From Elusimicrobiota bacterium (GTDB taxonomy: Bacteria > Elusimicrobiota > Elusimicrobia > UBA1565 > UBA9628), in NCBI GenBank assembly GCA_016218545.1, contig JACRDQ010000019.1, positions 62,001 to 126,000 of the forward strand: a stretch of 64,000 nucleotides of DNA, in the 5' to 3' direction. The translations under genes and the position numbers were made by a program. Each line of letters begins with the position of its first letter. Positions within the stretch are counted from its first letter, which is position 1. Shown piece by piece: positions 1 to 7,412 of the stretch. The notes beneath the pieces were generated by a model, which saw nothing but the letters and a program-made list of their open reading frames with translations, was not told the DNA's origin and searched no databases.

Positions 1-2
1 AC

Positions 3-224
3 GCGACCCAGGTCCTGCTCCACGAGTGCGTCAAGGAGGTGGAGCAGGTCCTTAAGACCGAATTCCACATCCTGGAGCGTTTCTCCAAGGAACTCCTTGC
101 CAGGGAAGAGCTGGATTACGATGAAATAGTGCAGATCTTCACCGAATACGGAAAGCCGCCCAAGCCGCTGCCTGCGGAGAACCCGGAACCTCCGCGGTAT
201 TTCCCTCCTCCTGCCGGGCATTGA
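3..224 (+). CDS. C-terminal fragment of a probable FtsH-type ATP-dependent metalloprotease
   Basis: The reading frame is open from the window edge and ends at TGA 222-224, leaving 73 residues. The fragment is an amphipathic helical segment (ATQVLLHECVKEVEQ followed by ERFSKELLAREELDYDEI) and then a Pro-rich tail. The pattern of a helix, a hydrophobic 'LL' and then 'E-L-D-x-D-E-I' matches the C-terminal helical end of M41 peptidases such as FtsH, where a similar 'LL..ETLD..EI' segment precedes a disordered tail. FtsH is a membrane-anchored AAA+ protease that removes damaged membrane proteins. The AAA and HEXXH parts lie outside the window, so the call rests only on this tail. It is followed by about 120 bases and then a new promoter, so it is probably not co-transcribed with the next operon. 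Confidence 0.5.
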   Translation, partial: ATQVLLHECVKEVEQVLKTEFHILERFSKELLAREELDYDEIVQIFTEYGKPPKPLPAENPEPPRYFPPPAGH

Positions 225-300
225 GTTGTTTTATCGCTCCTGCGGCCTCCCAGGCCTCTTTCCAGGCGCGGTAAAAAAACGGTAATAAAGCCAGATTCGC

Positions 301-329
301 TTGACAAAATTCCACCATGGGGCTAAACT
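301..329 (+). promoter_or_regulatory. Sigma70-type promoter of the four-paralog operon
   Basis: A perfect -35 TTGACA (301-306) is separated by 17 bases from TAAACT (324-329). Predicted transcription starts near 336. This lies downstream of the ATG at 331, so translation more likely starts at ATG 349, which has AGGAG at 334-338. The same -35 and spacing recur at 15577 and 16905 in front of related genes. Confidence 0.8.
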
Positions 330-348
330 CATGAGGAGTACAACAACT

Positions 349-1401
349 ATGGTCACCGTGCGCAGGGACAACGATCCTTTTAAGAAATATTGGTGGGTCC
401 TGCTGGTGGGATTCGGCCTCACCGGTCTTTGGGTCCTCATCCCGCTCATGGGCCAGACCGGCTCCTCCCATGTGGCCGTGACCAAGCCCGCCTCCATCGA
501 GGACCAGAACCTGCAGAGCCTCGACGCCCAGACGAACCCGTCAGGAGCACAGGGCTCGGCCATCGACCTGTCCATGGACGGGTCCCTCCGCAAGAAGAGC
601 CGCGGCGACGAGGCCGTGACCTCCTCGCTCTACCAGCCTCTCGAGGGCGGGGCTCCGGGAGCGCCCATCGTGGAAGCCGCCAAGAAGGACGCTTCCGTGA
701 ACCTGGCTGCCGCGCTCAAGGCCGTGAGCAAGAGCGACCCGGCCGGGTGGGGCGGAGCCAAGGCTCAGAAGGGCTTCACCGCGCCCAAGGCGAGCTTCCG
801 CGGCCTTTCCGGCGTGGGCGGGGCCTCCTCCGGAGGCTCGGGCGCGTCCATCTCGGCCTCGCCTTTCAACAGCCCGACCGCCCAGGTCTCGGTCCAGGAC
901 GGCGCTGCCTCGGGCTCCGAGGCCGGCTCGGTCTCAGGCGGCAAGGCGTTCATGCGGTCCGTGCGCAATGTCCAGGCCCAGTCCCTGGCAGCCTCGAAGC
1001 TGTCGAGCACCGACGGCTCCAGGGCGGGATCGGCCACCTCGTTCGACGGCAGCCAGGCCGGGGGCAAGACCATCGGCTCCGGGGGCAAGAGCATCGTGTT
1101 CGGCCAGTTCGACCACGGCATGGCTCCGGTCAATCTCAAGAGATCCGGGGTCGGCGGATTGCCGGATGGCGCCGAGGACGATCCTCTCGACAAGATCGCC
1201 GAGGCCCTCGAGAACGCCAAGGGCACAGAGGTCAAGGACGATTACCAGGAGCAGATGGGAGACCAGATGGGCCAGATGGTGATGGCCATGGTGGTCGGCG
1301 GGCTCATGGAAGGGGTCGTGGGGCCCACTGCCGCTGGCGTGCTGACCACGTACATGATGCAGAGCACGCAGATGCTCAAGCAGAACAACGTCAACAAATA
1401 G
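349..1401 (+). CDS. Membrane-anchored Ser/Gly/Ala-rich protein, paralog 1
   Basis: This 350-residue protein matches no family I recognise. It has a short basic N-terminus, one TM helix at about residues 14-34 (WWVLLVGFGLTGLWVLIPL), a long Ser/Gly/Ala-rich segment that is probably disordered (about 40-270), and a hydrophobic C-terminal stretch rich in Met and Gly (about 295-345). The core contains a FRGLSGVGGASSGG-like motif and an Arg/Ser/Ala patch (RSVRNVQAQSLAAS) echoed in the next three genes. Predicted topology is N-in with the linker outside the inner membrane. It is first in an operon of four. The start is placed at ATG 349 because AGGAG sits about ten bases upstream and the promoter's +1 excludes 331. 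It lacks the clear four-helix C-terminal domain of its neighbours, so it may be a shortened relative or a partner of them. Confidence 0.75.
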   Translation: MVTVRRDNDPFKKYWWVLLVGFGLTGLWVLIPLMGQTGSSHVAVTKPASIEDQNLQSLDAQTNPSGAQGSAIDLSMDGSLRKKSRGDEAVTSSLYQPLEGGAPGAPIVEAAKKDASVNLAAALKAVSKSDPAGWGGAKAQKGFTAPKASFRGLSGVGGASSGGSGASISASPFNSPTAQVSVQDGAASGSEAGSVSGGKAFMRSVRNVQAQSLAASKLSSTDGSRAGSATSFDGSQAGGKTIGSGGKSIVFGQFDHGMAPVNLKRSGVGGLPDGAEDDPLDKIAEALENAKGTEVKDDYQEQMGDQMGQMVMAMVVGGLMEGVVGPTAAGVLTTYMMQSTQMLKQNNVNK

Positions 1402-1417
1402 ATTCGGGGAGGACTGT

Positions 1418-2851
1418 ATGAGCCAGACGCCTGACATCAAGCCGGAGCTCAACAAGGCGCAGCAGGAGCCGCAAGAGAAGAAGAGGGGCGGGTTCTTCGC
1501 CAACCTCCTCTCCAAGACCCCCGGCAGCAACAGCCTGGCCATGGGCGGCGTGCTCGCGACCAAGGCCGGCATCGTGGGCTTGGCCATCATCGGCACCACG
1601 GTGGCAGGCGGCATCGGGTACGTGGGCTACAAAGCCATGTCCCCTTCTTCCGAGCCCCAGAACGTCTCCCTCTTCGAAGCCAGGCCCAAGTCCGCCCTCC
1701 CCGCGGACGGGACCGAGGCTGAGAAGAGCGGCAAGGACGGAGTCTCCGGCTCGCTCGACATGTTCGTGCAGGCCAACAACCCCGATGGGACCAATGCCCC
1801 GGCGACCGCTGCATCCGCTGACGCGGCTGCCGGCGCTGACGCCGCTGCCTCGAACAAGGCGGTCGACCACGGCAATTCGACGCTCTCCGGGCCGTCAGCC
1901 TCCATCCCGAAGCCCCAGTTCTCGGGCAAGATCGGTCAGCTCTCCGGCTCTTCAGGCGGAAGCGGGAGCAGCGCAGGCATCTCCGCCGGCGCTGCCGGCG
2001 GGACCCAGTTCGCCGCAGGCAAGAGGGGCAATATCAGCGCCATGGGCAAGGCCAACAGCCGGCCCACGAGCGTGGGCGGCGCGCTCAAGGGCCTGCGCCG
2101 CGGCAGCACCATGCGCACCCTGGGCCAGATCAAGAAGGACAACAAGGGTGCCAGGTCGAGCGCCCAGGGCGGCCGGACCTATGACGGCAACAACCAGGCT
2201 CCAGGAGCCTTCGGCGCCGAAGCCGGCGTCCCCGAGGGCGGAGCCTCTTCCGGAGAGGCAGGCGCCGGCGACCTCTCAGGCCAGCCCAGCACAGCCATCA
2301 ATGAGAAGGCCGAGGAAGAGCCGCCGCCGACTCCTCCGGCCAAGGACGTGACTCCCTGGTCCAAGGAATTGAACAACGCCAAGATGCTGCTCATGGGCGC
2401 CATGGCCATCCTGTTCCTGGCCGCGACGATGGAGCAGGGCGGCAAGTACTACAGCAAGGGACTGGTCATGGCTCTCGCCATCATCGGTGCTTGTCTGGCT
2501 CTGGCTGCCATGGTGATCGGCTTCCAGGTCCTGGGCGGTAAGTTCGGGCAGAAGGCCCTAGGAAGTATCATAGCGCTCTCAGGAGGATTGCTGGTGACAA
2601 CGGCGATAGGTCTCATGACCACCACGCCGGACGCGGGGAAGTCCATCCTCGCAACCAGTGGGTTCAGCACGCTCTTCCTGATATGTGGCGCATTGGGGGT
2701 CGTGGGAGCCATCTCCACGCAGTTCCTCAAGCCCAAGGAAATCAACTGCAAGGATTGCAATGACGACAAGTCTTGCAAGAAGTACTGCAAGGTCCTCATC
2801 GTGCCCGGCGGCGCGCCATCGGACCGGGCCATGGAGAGGTTCACGGTTTAG
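1418..2851 (+). CDS. Membrane protein with low-complexity linker and four-helix C-terminus, paralog 2
   Basis: The product is 477 residues with no recognised family. Visible architecture: basic N-terminus with 'EKKRGGFF' (about 18-28); TM helix at about 49-70; Ala/Ser/Gly-rich linker at about 75-315, including GQLSGSSGGSGSSAG and a 'GLRRGSTMRTLGQIKKD' patch; and four hydrophobic helices between about 323 and 445. A short tail follows with four Cys (CKDCNDDKSCKKYC). GGGGAGGA sits just upstream of the ATG, and the gene begins 16 bases after gene 1. Linker length and helix order match the next two genes, so this looks like tandem duplication followed by divergence. Role unknown. Location at the inner membrane with a large extracytoplasmic loop is inferred from the hydrophobic pattern. 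Confidence 0.75.
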   Translation: MSQTPDIKPELNKAQQEPQEKKRGGFFANLLSKTPGSNSLAMGGVLATKAGIVGLAIIGTTVAGGIGYVGYKAMSPSSEPQNVSLFEARPKSALPADGTEAEKSGKDGVSGSLDMFVQANNPDGTNAPATAASADAAAGADAAASNKAVDHGNSTLSGPSASIPKPQFSGKIGQLSGSSGGSGSSAGISAGAAGGTQFAAGKRGNISAMGKANSRPTSVGGALKGLRRGSTMRTLGQIKKDNKGARSSAQGGRTYDGNNQAPGAFGAEAGVPEGGASSGEAGAGDLSGQPSTAINEKAEEEPPPTPPAKDVTPWSKELNNAKMLLMGAMAILFLAATMEQGGKYYSKGLVMALAIIGACLALAAMVIGFQVLGGKFGQKALGSIIALSGGLLVTTAIGLMTTTPDAGKSILATSGFSTLFLICGALGVVGAISTQFLKPKEINCKDCNDDKSCKKYCKVLIVPGGAPSDRAMERFTV

Positions 2852-2860
2852 GAGATTTCT

Positions 2861-4276
2861 ATGGAAAAGAAGATTCCTCCCTCAACAGTGGACCTGCCTG
2901 ACTTCAAGTTGAAGAAGGTGGGCAAGGAGCGGGAGAAGAGGCGGACGGGCATGCCGTGGTTCCCGCAGATGGGGCGCGGGGCCCAGGGCGCGCTCGCCGT
3001 GGGCGGCAAGGGCGCGGTCGCGGCTTTCTTCGGGAGCAAGCTGGGCATCATCATGCTGATGTCCGCCCTGACCGCCGGGTCCTGGGGCCTGGGCAAGGTC
3101 TTGTCCGACGCTGAGCAGGACACTTCTCCGTCCTCCATGGCCAAGCCTTCTTCGAGCAGCGATAAGGTGTCGTACGACGGCGACGTCTCCAACCTTCCCG
3201 GCAGCGAGCGCGGCAAGAGCGGGTTGGGCATGGTGAGCGGCTCCTTGACCGCGCCTGAGCCCACTGAAGGCGCCAATGCCGACGAGTCTGCGGCCTCCGA
3301 CGAGGCGGCGGCCTCTGACGAGGCTGCCCCGGCCGAGGAGGTCGCTGCGGCCGGCGAGGCTCCTGCTGCCGAGGAGGCAGCTCCTGCCGCAGGGGCGCGC
3401 AATGCAGGGGCTTTCAATGCCAGGCCAGGGGGCTTGAGCGGTCTGTCCGGCGGGTCCGGGCTTTCCGGCGGCATCAACAGGAACTTCGGAAACCTCAAAG
3501 ACCTCAAGGGCCGTATCTCTGCTGCCAGGCCGCAGGCCAAGCCGGGCAAGAGCGTGCAGGCCCGCTCGAGCATGCGGAGCTCCATGGCCCGCAGTCTTGC
3601 CAGGAGGCAGTTGAGCAGGGCGCACCAGTTCTCGCGGAACTCCCGGAAAGGCGGGGACGAGAACAGGAGCTCCAACGCGACCTCCGCTTTCGAGAACGCG
3701 ACTCCTGAGGGCATCGCCCTGACCGGCGCCGGCGCGGCGGAAGGCGCCCCTCCCCCGCAGGGAGCGCCGGATGGAAGCCTTTCCGGCAACCCCGGGGGCA
3801 GCGACGGAGGCGACGGGGAGGAAGGTCCTCCCATCACCTGCGGCAGGGGCACGACCCTGGTGGGCACGATCTGCAAGGCCAATGGCACGAATGCGGACAA
3901 TGCCAAAGACATCATGAAGACGGTCAAGATCCTGAGCTATGCTTTGATAGCCTTGCTGCTCGTGCAGGCCCTCTACAACAGCGTCTCTTGGATGCCGTGG
4001 GGCGCTGCCATGAAGGCGATTCTGAAGTTCCTGATCCTCGCGGTAAGCGCGGGTCTTTTCGGCTGCGGCATCGCGCTCATCTCCATGGGTCGCAGCGACT
4101 TGGGCTGGGTGACGACGATCACGGGCGCGTTGGGCATGTACTCCTCTTATTGGGGGAATCCGGTGGCGAAGCTCGGGATAACATTCACTTGGACCGGCCT
4201 GCTCGCCTTCCTCGGGTCCGCGTATCTCGGGACGGCGAAGTTCGACACGAAATCGACTGAAGAGGACTGGGGTTGA
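2861..4276 (+). CDS. Membrane protein with low-complexity linker and four-helix C-terminus, paralog 3
   Basis: A protein of 471 residues, unrecognised. It begins with a charged cytoplasmic stretch ending in 'KEREKRRTGMPWF', then a TM helix at about 53-75 (LGIIMLMSALTAGSWGLG). The linker is rich in Ala, Glu, Ser and Gly: an acidic 'ASDEAAASDEAA' repeat, then GGLSGLSGGSGLSGG, then the Arg/Ser patch SMRSSMARSLARRQLSRA. A two-Cys segment (ITCGRGTTLVGTICKANG) precedes four C-terminal hydrophobic helices (about 345-460). The ribosome site TAGGAGAT lies just before ATG 2861, and the 3' end runs close to gene 4. The acidic Ala-rich stretch suggests internal repeat expansion. Same probable topology as its neighbours. 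Confidence 0.75.
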   Translation: MEKKIPPSTVDLPDFKLKKVGKEREKRRTGMPWFPQMGRGAQGALAVGGKGAVAAFFGSKLGIIMLMSALTAGSWGLGKVLSDAEQDTSPSSMAKPSSSSDKVSYDGDVSNLPGSERGKSGLGMVSGSLTAPEPTEGANADESAASDEAAASDEAAPAEEVAAAGEAPAAEEAAPAAGARNAGAFNARPGGLSGLSGGSGLSGGINRNFGNLKDLKGRISAARPQAKPGKSVQARSSMRSSMARSLARRQLSRAHQFSRNSRKGGDENRSSNATSAFENATPEGIALTGAGAAEGAPPPQGAPDGSLSGNPGGSDGGDGEEGPPITCGRGTTLVGTICKANGTNADNAKDIMKTVKILSYALIALLLVQALYNSVSWMPWGAAMKAILKFLILAVSAGLFGCGIALISMGRSDLGWVTTITGALGMYSSYWGNPVAKLGITFTWTGLLAFLGSAYLGTAKFDTKSTEEDWG

Positions 4277-4293
4277 TTACAGGGGGTAACCTT

Positions 4294-5862
4294 ATGTTCT
4301 GGAAAAAGAAGAGAAAAGAAGAGCCTGTCGTCGAGAATACCACCCCTGTTCCCGACATCCAGCTTCCCAACCTGAAGAAGGAGAAGGAAGAGAAGAAGAA
4401 GGCTGGCATCCCCATCGGAGGGGCGGCCAAGCCAGGCGCGTTCGTGGGCGCCAAGGGCGGGGCAGGAGCAGCCGCCAGGGCGGCGGCATCAGCCGCGTCT
4501 CCCAGCGTGGCCACGGTCGGGGTGAGTTCGGTCGGCGGCATCAGCGGCTGGGTGGCCTCGATCGGCGCGGCCAAGCTCGCGGCCATCGCCTTGTGCCTGA
4601 CCGTGGCGAGCACGGGCTTTTTCGTCTACAACAAGAAATACAAGAAGAAGTCGCCGCGGACCGGGGCCATCGCGGGCCTGGGCGCCATCAGGTCCGACAT
4701 CAGGACCGATGCCGGGGGGGCTACGGACGCCAACGGCAGGACCGACGGCTTGGGCTTCGTGGTGGGCGACATGGCCGCAGGCAAATCCGGGGCAGCGGGA
4801 GAGTCCGGCAAGGCCGGAGACTCCGGCCAGGCCGGCAAGGCTGACGGAGCCGGAGACTCGGGCAAGAGCGACGGGCTCCAGGCCGGGGACATGGACGCGA
4901 CCCAGGCGGGCGACGGCGCCGGCTCGTCTCGGTCGGGGTTGGGGCCGTTGGCAGGAGCCCAGCTCTCGACCCAGCTCGGAGGCAGCGTCACCGGGGCCAA
5001 GTTCCAGGGGCCTGACGGCAACATCCTCAGCGGCAAGCTCTCCGGGCTCAAGGGCAGCAAAACGGACAACAAGGGGACGGCAGGCCAGCTCAAGGCGCGC
5101 AACGTCATGACGACGTCCAACATGGGCAGCATCAGGAACGCGGCGAGGAACTCGCGGTCCTTGGCCCGCCTGCGCGCCATGTCGCCGTTCAGCAAGAAGA
5201 TGATGGCCGGCGGCGTGAGCGCCACCGAGGCCGAGGCCACCGAAGCCAATACCCAGTTCGAAGGCGCCGAGGTGGAGAACGCGGTGGCGCCCACCGGGCC
5301 TCCGGATTCCGGGACCAATCCGACCAACCCCGGCGGAGGCGGCGGCGGAGGGGGCGGCGGCGGCGGCGAATGCGCGTGCGACTGGACGAAGCAGACCTGC
5401 GTCCAGGGCGCGTGCGTGGCCATCAACACCGGCGGAGGGACGAACACGACGCCGTGGCAGGACCTCGTCGACCAGGGGAAGCAGACGGAGACCACGATCC
5501 TGGGCTTGTTGGTCGTTGCCGCGGCGTTGTTCCTGTTCGTGAGGATCTATTGGAGCACTCCCCCGTGCTCTCCTCCTTACTGGTTGGGATGGGTCCTCTT
5601 CGCCATAGGGATCGCGGTCTGTCTGGCGGCGGTATACATGGCCTCCAAGCTGATCAGTCTTGGGGACGAGATCAACGGCATGGGAGGCAAGCCGCAAGGC
5701 GACCAGTTCAAGGCCATGGGCTACGTGTACATGGCGGGCGCAGCCGGGTTGATCGTCACAGCCTTCACAGGCGGCTCATGGGCCGCCTACGCCATCATCC
5801 TGGGCGCGATCCTGCTGCTGAAGACCTTGCTGCGCAGCTTCATCACCGGCATGCTGACCTGA
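4294..5862 (+). CDS. Membrane protein with polyglycine linker and four-helix C-terminus, paralog 4
   Basis: This 522-residue protein closes the operon. The order of parts is: Lys-rich N-terminus (MFWKKKRKEE, then KEKEEKKKAGIP), TM helix at about 88-112, Gly/Ser/Ala/Asp-rich linker with GKLSGLKGSK and the patch SIRNAARNSRSLARLRAM, a run of about 12 Gly near residue 350, a four-Cys motif (CACDWTKQTCVQGACV), and four C-terminal TM helices (about 385-520). The start is ATG 4294 because AGGGGGT at 4280-4286 is well spaced from it. An upstream in-frame start at 4273 would add only seven residues. The Cys motif in the probable extracytoplasmic part could form disulfides. Function unknown; no domain recognised. 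Confidence 0.75.
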   Translation: MFWKKKRKEEPVVENTTPVPDIQLPNLKKEKEEKKKAGIPIGGAAKPGAFVGAKGGAGAAARAAASAASPSVATVGVSSVGGISGWVASIGAAKLAAIALCLTVASTGFFVYNKKYKKKSPRTGAIAGLGAIRSDIRTDAGGATDANGRTDGLGFVVGDMAAGKSGAAGESGKAGDSGQAGKADGAGDSGKSDGLQAGDMDATQAGDGAGSSRSGLGPLAGAQLSTQLGGSVTGAKFQGPDGNILSGKLSGLKGSKTDNKGTAGQLKARNVMTTSNMGSIRNAARNSRSLARLRAMSPFSKKMMAGGVSATEAEATEANTQFEGAEVENAVAPTGPPDSGTNPTNPGGGGGGGGGGGGECACDWTKQTCVQGACVAINTGGGTNTTPWQDLVDQGKQTETTILGLLVVAAALFLFVRIYWSTPPCSPPYWLGWVLFAIGIAVCLAAVYMASKLISLGDEINGMGGKPQGDQFKAMGYVYMAGAAGLIVTAFTGGSWAAYAIILGAILLLKTLLRSFITGMLT

Positions 5863-5883
5863 AGGCTTCGGGGGGGCGGAAGA

Positions 5884-5918
5884 CATCAAGGGACTCGGAA
5901 GAGTCCCTTGATGCTTTT
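5884..5918. terminator. Perfect intrinsic terminator shared by convergent genes
   Basis: A 13-bp perfect stem (5884-5896 with 5901-5913) closed by a GGAA tetraloop is followed on the + strand by CTTTT. It ends the four-paralog operon. The stop codon of the minus-strand acyltransferase (5886-5888) lies inside the stem, so the hairpin probably serves both transcripts. Confidence 0.88.
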
Positions 5919-6819
5919 CAGGGCCTGCCCGAGACTCCGAGCGAGTCTCACGCTCCGCAATTGGCCGCGAAGCTCGGCCGTGCAGGCCGGGAGGTCCCAG
6001 GAGTCCCGCTGGAGGATCCAATGGCCGGGTCGTTCCGCGATGCGGCGCTCCATGGAGCCAAGCAGCTTGGTCTCGATATCCTCTTGGGATGCCTTCTCCG
6101 GCCAGATCGGCTCGTCGCAGACCAGGTGCCAACGGCGCTCCTTGAGGACCGCGTAGGCCGGCAGGATCGGGGCGCCGGAGGCCAGGGACAGCCGGGCCGC
6201 GCCGCGGGGGGGGGTGGAAAGGCTCTCCGAAGAAGTCAGCAGTACGATTGTCCGGGAAGTAGTCCATGTCGTCGATGAGCAGGACGACCTCGTTGGCCGC
6301 GAGCGCCCGCATCAACCCCGGGGCGGCCAAGCCGACGTCCCAGAGCCGGATGAGGCTGTTCTGGGTAGCCTTGGTCTCCCAGGAGGAGGCGTAGAGGTAC
6401 AGCATGTTGATCGGGATGCCCAGGGTCGCGATGACGTCGAAGAGCGCGTGGTTGCCGTAATGCGGAGACGCGATGATGACGCCCCTGCCCCGCAGGCGCA
6501 GGTCCTCGAGCGCGGGCAGGAGGTCCACGCTCGTGGACGCAAGCCAGGTCGGCAGTTCGTCGCCCGAGGAATGCATGGCGACCATGGTTTCCGCCTGGAT
6601 GGAGGCCATTTCGCTGATGACGGCGGCGACCTCAGCCGCAGTGGGGGCGCGGTGCAAGGAGTGCCGGTAGATCCGGCCAAGGTTCTTCTCGATGACGCCG
6701 CGCAAGGGGGCGGACGTGAAGCCGCGATGAAAGCCCAGCCTGACCGTGCTCACCACCTTGTCCTTGCCGAACAGGAAGCGGCAGACCCTGTAGCTCAGGT
6801 TCCCGGCGAGAGCGCTCAC
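5886..6819 (-). pseudogene. LpxL/HtrB-type lipid acyltransferase, interrupted by a one-base frameshift in a G9 tract
   Basis: Read on the minus strand from GTG 6819, the protein runs SALAGNLSYRVCRFLFGKDK to DFFGEPFHPP. It then leaves frame at nine C (G9 at 6206-6214 on the + strand). Skipping one base restores a matching C-terminus: RGAARLSLASGAPILPAYAV and onward to TGA 5886-5888. Together they resemble the lysophospholipid/lipid A acyltransferase family, which transfers acyl chains from ACP. The expected 'H-x4-D/E' motif reads HYGNHA, so the acidic residue is replaced by Ala. The GTG start overlaps the stop of the SRPBCC gene upstream (GTGA), showing co-translation. In this cluster it could acylate or release the polyketide/lipid product. 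Either a sequencing error or slippage at the homopolymer could explain the break. Confidence 0.7.
6206..6214. repeat. G9 homopolymer inside the acyltransferase gene
   Basis: Nine consecutive G on the + strand mark the exact point where the acyltransferase reading frame breaks. Eight G (or eleven) would give a full-length protein. Tracts like this are classic sites of slipped-strand phase variation, and also of sequencing error. Confidence 0.8.
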
Positions 6820-7376
6820 TTCCCGGCTTGAGCCTCGTCGAAGGCCAGCGGGAGCTTCCTGCTGAAGCTGCGGGCCATCTGCACGAGAAAGGACCGGGTC
6901 GGGTCCAGGGGACCGAAGAAGTTCATGAGCGGTCCGAAGAACGGGTGGGTGAACTCCACGTCGATGTCGATCGAGACGGTGCTCGTCATCTTGACCACGT
7001 CGGCCGCGGAGATGGCCAGGGAGAACGTGGCTGTCATGGCGATCCAGGCGGCCTGGTGTCGGGCGATCCGGGGATCCATGACTTGAGAGAGGGCTTTCGT
7101 CGCGTCGATGACGCTCCAATCCTTCATCGTCAGGATGAGCCTCTCCGGAGGGATCCAATCCGTCACGGTCAGGATCTGGAAGAGCTCCTGCCCGTTGAAG
7201 AGGCCGATCCTGGCCCCGAGTCCTTCGCCTTCGACCCTGCCGAACTGGCCCCCGAGCCCCTTGCCGGCCATCGCGTCGAGACCCAGCCACCCGCCCCAGC
7301 GCGAGAAATCAGCGGCTTTCCGCCAGACCTCCGTGGGCGGGGCGAGGACCTGGAACTTCTCCTGGACATGTGCCAT
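6816..7376 (-). CDS. SRPBCC (START-like) family protein
   Basis: A 186-residue protein beginning MAHVQEKFQVLAPPTEVWRK. The N-terminal 'V.AP...VW....DF..W' signature followed by alternating beta strands and a long C-terminal helix is typical of the SRPBCC/polyketide-cyclase superfamily, which binds hydrophobic ligands in a deep pocket. Members act as aromatases/cyclases, lipid carriers or coenzyme Q-binding proteins. It is first in a two-gene unit with the acyltransferase (GTGA overlap), and lies next to radical SAM, ACP and ketosynthase genes, so binding or cyclising a lipid/polyketide intermediate is a reasonable inference. No catalytic residue can be assigned. Its promoter predicts a leaderless mRNA starting at the ATG. 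Confidence 0.7.
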   Translation of the reverse strand: MAHVQEKFQVLAPPTEVWRKAADFSRWGGWLGLDAMAGKGLGGQFGRVEGEGLGARIGLFNGQELFQILTVTDWIPPERLILTMKDWSVIDATKALSQVMDPRIARHQAAWIAMTATFSLAISAADVVKMTSTVSIDIDVEFTHPFFGPLMNFFGPLDPTRSFLVQMARSFSRKLPLAFDEAQAGK

Positions 7377-7382
7377 TCTTCA

Positions 7383-7412
7383 AATGTAACAGGTTGCGCC
7401 CGCTCTCGTCAA
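7383..7412 (-). promoter_or_regulatory. Promoter predicting a leaderless transcript for the SRPBCC gene
   Basis: On the minus strand TTGACG (7412-7407) is followed after 18 bases by TACATT (7388-7383), preceded by TGT (extended -10). Six bases (tgaaga) separate the hexamer from ATG 7376, so +1 falls on the A of the start codon. Confidence 0.7.

Noticed and set aside
225-300. Terminator after the FtsH-like fragment
   Set aside because: Only a weak GGCC-based stem is present with no T run; not strong enough to call.
301-333. TTG 301 or ATG 331 as the start of the first paralog
   Set aside because: TTG 301 lies within the -35 TTGACA, and ATG 331 is upstream of the predicted +1. ATG 349 has a proper AGGAG.
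5332-5370. GGC/GGA-rich tract as a regulatory microsatellite
   Set aside because: It is in frame and simply encodes the polyglycine linker of paralog 4; irregular codons keep the frame.
2340-5862. C-terminal four-helix domains as TrbL/VirB6-type secretion channels
   Set aside because: The helix number and long exported linker invite the comparison, but no specific motif or other type IV secretion gene is visible.
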